DNA from: Istiophorus platypterus
Taxonomy: Eukaryota > Chordata > Actinopteri > Istiophoriformes > Istiophoridae
Length of the DNA stretch: 64,000 nt
Direction: 5' to 3'
NCBI GenBank assembly: GCA_016859345.1
Contig: CM029112.1
Span: 15,619,725-15,683,724, forward strand
Under the pieces are notes generated by a model. The model ran no database searches and had not been told where the DNA came from. It saw only the letters and a list, made by a program, of their open reading frames with translations. The number at the start of each line of letters is the position of its first letter. Position 1 is the first letter of the stretch. The translations under genes and the position numbers were made by a program. Shown piece by piece: positions 58,000 to 64,000 of this stretch.

Positions 58000-59022
58000 A
58001 CTGGATTTAAAGGCGCAGCTGGTGGGAGGAGAATGTCCGGTTCTGGTGGCTCAGAATTGCATCTCTGCTTTTGTGGGTCTTTTGGCTTCATCAGACCAAG
58101 AGTTTCAGCATGTGCAGGAGCGGTTTGCAGCTGTTTTTGAAGTGGCTAGGATAAGGGTCAGCACCTCCAAGTCTGAGGCCTTAGTTCTCTGTGAGAAACG
58201 TTGGATTGCTCCTTTGGACAAAGTCTCTTCCCCAAGAGAGGAAGTTTAAGTATCTCAGGATCTTGTTTACAAGTGATGGTAAGATGGATAATAGAAGAAA
58301 TAAGAGGTAAGAGATTGACTTGTGGATTATTGCAGTCTCAACATTAAAATGAACATTGTGCCAGACCATTGTTGTAAAGAAGGAGCTTCTATTTACCGGT
58401 CAGTCTGTTTTCTGAACCTCACCTATGAGCTTTGGGATTTGACTAAGAGAATCAGATAGGACATGTTCATCTTTCTTCCGCCACTGGACACAGTCATCAT
58501 CCACCCTCTGCTGGATGTGCTGGTAGACATCTCCAACCTCCATGTTCATTCTGCAGTGAGATAACACAGAGGGATATAATACTTTCCTTTTCATGCCCCA
58601 GTCCATAAAGTTAGGGAGCCACGTCATTTGGTGAGCACGGGTCCCTGCTCCTGATGATTGGTTTCTATCCAGATTCCTTAAGGAGTGTCCCATCATCTAT
58701 GTCTGAGAACGGAAAGACACTCACAATATATACAGTGTTGGTGAATTTCTAAATCCCTCTTCTCAATTGCAATCTATTCAAAGAGCTATCTGAGGAAAAT
58801 TAAAGAACTTCAGAGTATGAGTTGTTGACCCAGAACGGACCGGCGAGATTATATATCTCATCTGGCCTTGGAACACCTTGGGATCCTCCAGGAGGAGCTG
58901 GAAAATGTAGCTGGAGAGAGGGATGTCTGAGCAGTCCAGCTTAACCAGCTGCCATCCTAGCAAAACCCGGATAAGCAGCTGAAAATGGATGGATAGATGG
59001 ATGGATGGATGGATGGATGGAT
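58000..59022 (+). mobile_element. LINE 3' part with ATGG repeat tail, interrupted
   Basis: 58022-58250 encodes LLASSDQEFQHVQERFAA and RVSTSKSEALVL, the reverse transcriptase segment after the catalytic motif in a widespread fish LINE. VVKKELL follows at about 58370. After an unrelated block (about 58440-58740) the 3' end resumes (CTTGGGATCCTCCAGGAGGA, GAGAGGGATGTCTGAGCAG, CCCGGATAAGCAGCTGAAAA) and closes with ATGG repeats at 58985-59022, the usual tail of this element. Inactivated by stops. Confidence 0.8.
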
Positions 59023-60880
59023 GAGACCAATTGCACATTCGGTGCATTTTGCTGAGACTTTTATTAAACAAAACAGGTTCAATATTTTAGGGTAAGAGGG
59101 ATCAATGATGTTTTTGATTATTTTGTAAAAAAAATATATAAAATTGTATTCTAGGATTAATAAAGATACAAGATGTATTACTTTCAAATTCTGCCACCTG
59201 TACCAATTAAATGATTTTCTCACAACTGAGTCACAAATCATGTCAGGAGACAAGTCCAGGTCAGCTGTTCAGTCTCAGCTCTACAGCTCTGGTACTAAAA
59301 AGGCAAGGATAAAGGTTTATGTCTCTTGACACTGTACAAACATTTTTTCTCTCTGCACTTTACATAAAATCATCCACAAAACTGAATAAGGAAGCAAATC
59401 AGGCTGAACATAGAGATTAAGAAACAGCCAGGGCAACGTTTCCATACCTCTTCTGACAGCAGTGTATCTGTTTTCTCTCATCTGCCACCAATGCTACAAA
59501 AGCTGAGAACTGATAGAAACATAATGTCTCTTCAAGGCTGATCTAAACTGGCTTCACTGAAAGTATCCAATAAACACTGTGAAGTCAAAATAGTTTCTCC
59601 TTCTACAGTTTGCAAGATCACATTAATAGTAGAATGGCAGAAAATGTGTAGTAAATCTAGACAACGATGCCCGGAATACCTGGAATATGAACTGCTGAAA
59701 CATTTTTGCCACCAACATACTGTGAAAAAACAGACCAGTGGAGTTATCTTGAAGTGCTGTGAAACATTATCTAGGGTTGTATATCTTTCCATTTATAGGA
59801 CTGTCAGTTTGATAATGTATAAAAGCCAAGTAGGTGGGAGTGGGTGAGAGACTACTATTCTTCCCCTCAAAATTGTTTATGACATTTACAGGATTTCCCT
59901 GCACAGACTAACTGGCATAGGCCACTGTGAGTGGGTGGAAGTAGGAAGACACAATGTATAATATATGTGTGTGAGGGTTACATCTTCAAAGTTCTCCACT
60001 TGTGTTTATGGCTGGCCACATGTGTGATATTGTGTGTGCATACAGTTCAGTTATGTATTAAATGAAGGTTAAAAAAAAATAAAAGAATGCATTTGTGTGC
60101 ACATATTGTGAAACTGTAATTGTGTTCTGTGAGGTAGTCAGTGGATGCTGAAGGAAACAACAGGCTTATATAACAACTCCCTCTATATTGTGGAAACCGA
60201 GAGGCAGAATAAAGAGCATTGAGAAAAAGAGACAGAGAAGACAGGAGTGATCTTTTGGAGGATACTACTGAAAGAAATGTTGAAGAAGGATGAAAGGATG
60301 CAAGAGAGAGAGAAGAAGGAGAGATACACCTGTATTGCGCTGCATTGATTCAACATTAGTTACATATCAACAGTTAGTTTAGTAAAAGAAAATTCCACCA
60401 TTGAATACTTTTCACTGACCTGTGTCAAAAGATGTCTTCTTTTTTAATGGCACAAAGCCCACTGGCAGTTCAGAACATGGAGCGTCAGGTCCATAGAAAT
60501 GGGTTGGCTTTAAATGGATCCATGCATTTTTACCATCTTCAAACAATTTCAGCCAACTTTTATGGCACATGGATTAAAAGCATGAGTCTTCTTTCCTCTG
60601 CAATCGTTGCCACAAATAAACAAAACTAACTATCGCTACGCGGCTTATGTAGCAAGTAAAGTAATAAGAATAATAACATAATGGCATATTAATATAATCA
60701 ATAAATGACAATTAACCTATAAGAGCCCACGGTGAGTGGTATCACAAACCCAGATGGTGGTGCATTAGCGGGCAATTTCAATTCTTTTCAATATTCCCTG
60801 TAATTTTTCCTTTTAGGAAACATGAGACTGGGCTGTCATGGGTTAAATTTGCACTGAAACCCTGTGTTTCTGTCGTTGAT
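59023..60880. other. Gene-free stretch
   Basis: No recognised gene or repeat family. AT-rich. Confidence 0.55.
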
Positions 60881-60899
60881 ATGATTTTAACTATTGCAA

Positions 60900-62280
60900 A
60901 ACAATGTCTTGTTTTCACCGTTTAGACGGCAGCAGCACCTTTTGACCGAGGCTTACCAGGAACTGAAGCCCATTATTTGCAAGAAACGACGGATGCACTG
61001 AGCGGACCGCGTCAAGCCTCGCTTTTTCCCCCATTCGGGAATTGTTTTATTCCACTTTTGTGAAATAGCCCTCGGGACCCTGATATTCTACCTAAATGCT
61101 CACTGGCCCGTCTGACTCGGACACAGACGTGAAACGGGGCCGTTTTTTAACATATTTAGCGACACATGTGCTTCGCTCGCACCCTTTACTCGCATTATCC
61201 TCTGGCTCCGTTGCATTTAAGTGCATTGAAACGAAGGTCACTGAAGAAGAAGACCCCCCTCACGCCCCGATCTTATATCAAGAAAAGCGAAGTGGTAACG
61301 AATAAACTTAATTCTGGCTTTTTGGCACAGACCACGCCACCATCTGAGGTTGCATAAAGATATAAATATGACAAAATATCAGCAGCAGGTTGCGAACTTT
61401 ATTCAATAATCCATATGTAAACGGAATCGTGGGATTCAGCAGTAGATTTATAGCCATGCTAGCAGCATTTCTCTTAGGTGGCAGCGTCAGTTAGCTTGTC
61501 CACAGTTTTGGTTTATGACAAAAAAAGAAACAACCCTCAAATCTATTTTCTGTTTCGCGTCCAGCGGAAAAAAGTTAGAATATTAACAAGCTAAACCGAG
61601 ACGGAAAACGTGATAAGGGTGGTAACTGCTAAACGTCAGCAGGTTAGCGTTGTCCCTGTGAGCCTGTTAGCATTGTTGACTTCAGCCTTTGCCTCAAGAA
61701 TCACATGCAGCCTCCCACCGCCGTTAGCATGACTCGAGACTGGCAAAGGAAAGGAGATAAGATTTTTAAAGAATAATCTGTTGAGACAGCAACATGTCAC
61801 ATAGTAAAAAAAAATTAATTCAGAGGTGCAGCTTCAATATGGGGGTGGGGGGCATTTGATGACTGCGGTGATGATAAAACCAGTGACATTCCTGCTCTCA
61901 TCCACATCTTAGTGGACATTGAAGCTGGCTCGCAAGCATGGACTCCCACCCCAGTCTGGTGGCCCCTGGGAACGGTTACATCAGATCCTCCTTATTGATG
62001 AAAATGAGATTAGTGGCTTATGTGCAAAACGATGAGTCACGGTGTCACAGTCTATACATGCACACAAGCCCGATATGGCGCTTGCGGGGAATGCTTGCGT
62101 CACTACCCGTGTCCCTCGATGCATCTTCCCACTGCCAATCACGGTGGCACCATTCTTACAGTCCGCGGCGGTCGAAAACAAATTGTGTAACAATGCAGGT
62201 ATGCGTACCTCTAATGGTGGAGGATGTGTGAATGAACGTGCTAGGTAACGGGGACCGGAGAGGGTAAAAAAAAAAAAATG
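60900..62280. promoter_or_regulatory. CpG-richer promoter-like patch
   Basis: CpG-dense segments at 60925-61150, 61555-61620 and 62090-62250 (for example GAGCGGACCGCGTCAAG and GTCCGCGGCGGTCG) stand out from AT-rich flanks. On the minus strand a first-exon-like segment ends at a good donor (TTCCTG/GTAAGC, GT at about 60955-60954). On the plus strand CGTTTAG is followed by a short open frame, RQQHLLTEAYQELKPIICKK, to a TGA. Direction and gene identity are not resolved. Confidence 0.35.
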
Positions 62281-64000
62281 AGCTGGTAGCTGAACCTTTT
62301 CTTGAGACCAGGACGAGCTACAAACACTGTTATCTGCCCCACAGCTAAATCAATCTCATCTAGGTCATTCACTGCCAGCTGACTGCCTCAGTGTGTGTGT
62401 AAGTGTGTGTGCACTGTACTAAAATAAATTTCTGTGGCCTTAAAACAGGTAGGAGATCAATACAACTGCTATATCACTTGTAAATGTGCTATTTTCTATT
62501 CATCATATTTAGGGTTTTAATTCATGTTCTGCTTTACACTCACAGGAACAATCAATAAGACCTGTACCTGCATCACTACATTCAGGATACTGAGAGGTGG
62601 TTACATAGGTTTCTTGGCTCCTTTTATCAAGGATCACATTTACTGATCAAATGACTTAGAAAGTCATATAACTGCTAAGTTTCATTCCAAAAATGCTTTA
62701 AATGTATCTTCGAAAACCCTGTGATGTGAAATTCATCCAGCAATCGCAGATGATGTTTCCCCAAATCCTTGAGAGTGCAAAAGTCTTAAGATGAGTCAGA
62801 ACTCAGCAACTGTGTTTGCTTTCAATGCTCAGACTCAGACTGCATGTGATGCAAGTCTGGGTTTCTTACTTTCCCAGATGTTGATATCTCTTTTTGGAAA
62901 AGAACACATCAGTTTTAAATCTTGAGACATCCTTTGTCTTACAGTACTTAGATAACTTGCTCTTTATAAAACTGAATCTTATTATGGAATATATAATATG
63001 TGAATATATGAAAACAATCAATAGGAAAACAGTTTGAGAATATATAATGGACATTTCATAAACAATTGAAGTGTGTTTTTAAGACACAAATCTCTGACTG
63101 AATCTCCATTTGGAGGTCTGTGGTGCAATGCATCCTTGTCTGGAGGTCTATGAATGTAGGTTTAATAATCTTAAGGACTTCCTTGTCACAGTTTTTACCA
63201 CCTGAATACCAACTATTTCATGACCTCCAATGTGGAAATCATTTACTTATAGGTTCCATTTGAAAACAGGGTAAGGTAAACTGATCATCTGTCGGAGACA
63301 TTGTCTTGATTTAATAATGATGTGTCTATCCTATTATAGTTCTTGAGTGTATTAGACAATTGTTAGGTATCCATGGGTAGGACTGCTTTTATGACAGTAC
63401 TGGAATTTTTATAATGATGGTATCAATGTACAACCCTATTTCCTAGAAATTATTGTCAAATAAAATTAACTCTTTGTGTTAGTATTCCTCCCCTACAGGT
63501 CAGCAAAAAATTAGCCCATGGAAGCACAAAGATGAAATCTTATACTAAAAATACTAAAACGTTGTTAGATAATTACTTGATTTCCCTTCAAACTGCTTTA
63601 TCTTTCTCAAAAGGCCTCATATAACCTCTGCCTAAACTTTGTAATCATTTTTTTAAACAGGCCAGCACCTGTGGGTTTTGTTCACCATCGTGTACATTTA
63701 AACTGCGTTAGGAGGGGGTGTCTTTGTGTTCTCAATTGAACAACAGGAACAATATCAACAGCCAAAACCCACTTCAGTCTGTCATATAGGCATGTCAATA
63801 TTGTTTTAAAATAGACTTGAAAGAATTTGAACCTGTCCTTTAAAGTAGAGGGTTGCAACTTGATGAATCACATAGAGTTTTCAGGTGTATAATTTGCAGG
63901 ATTATGAGAACTGTCAGGTAATGTAATCAACAACCCTTCTCTCACTTGATTTTCTAGAGAATCTGCTATGACCTGATATCAACCAGACACACAACCTTTT
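62281..64000. other. Gene-free end of window
   Basis: AT-rich, with no coding exon, RNA gene or known repeat recognised. Confidence 0.55.

Noticed and set aside
61096..61305. 69-codon frame starting MLTGPSDSDTDVKRGR
   Set aside because: In the CpG-rich patch with a plausible start, but no recognised homologue and no supporting splice structure; not called as a gene.
61938..62231. 97-codon frame starting MDSHPSLVAPGNG
   Set aside because: No recognised domain; compared mentally with stannin, LITAF and RMI2, which neighbour SOCS1 in mammals, without a match.
1..64000. CRISPR arrays, prophage, bacterial operons, tRNA or rRNA genes
   Set aside because: None present; tandem repeats are eukaryotic microsatellites and the only tRNA-like sequence is the head of the SINE at 14298.

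Overview
This is vertebrate nuclear DNA, almost certainly from a ray-finned (teleost) fish. The evidence is spliced genes with GT-AG introns, long AT-rich introns full of CA/TG microsatellites, several degraded Tc1/mariner transposons, fish-type LINE fragments, and a tRNA-derived SINE. There are no bacterial operons, CRISPR arrays or prophages. Two protein genes are secure.

Positions 105-28407 (+) carry the 3' three quarters of clec16a, the endosomal/mitophagy regulator CLEC16A (the ema/gop-1 family). I could place 19 coding exons. Their joined length (2982 nt) is an exact multiple of three and gives 993 codons plus a stop, and every junction agrees in phase. The first exons (about 163 residues by comparison with human) lie before the window. 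The 3' UTR probably runs to tandem poly(A) signals near 31213-31236.

Positions 36018-36800 (-) carry socs1, the inducible JAK/STAT feedback inhibitor, with its whole coding sequence in one exon. A non-coding first exon and a GC-rich promoter can be proposed at 37919-38370. The promoter has an IRF/ISRE-type element and a TTC-N4-GAA STAT-type element. The 3' UTR runs to about 35010. The two genes lie tail to tail about 3.8 kb apart, as in mammals (CLEC16A +, SOCS1 -).

The remaining 25.6 kb (38400-64000) upstream of socs1 holds no recognisable gene. It contains a 62-bp tandem repeat, a perfect 42-bp palindrome, LINE relics in both orientations (51.06-53.2 kb and 58.0-59.0 kb), homopolymer and dinucleotide tracts, and a CpG-richer, promoter-like patch at about 60.9-62.3 kb.

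The most interesting observations concern socs1 expression control. Spliced exon 1 gives an upstream ORF whose stop overlaps codons 2-3 of SOCS1 (the ATGGTAG arrangement reported for mammalian SOCS1). A second upstream AUG reads in frame into SOCS1. The 3' UTR contains a transposon-derived perfect hairpin and CTCF-like motifs. I found no convincing new multi-gene system.
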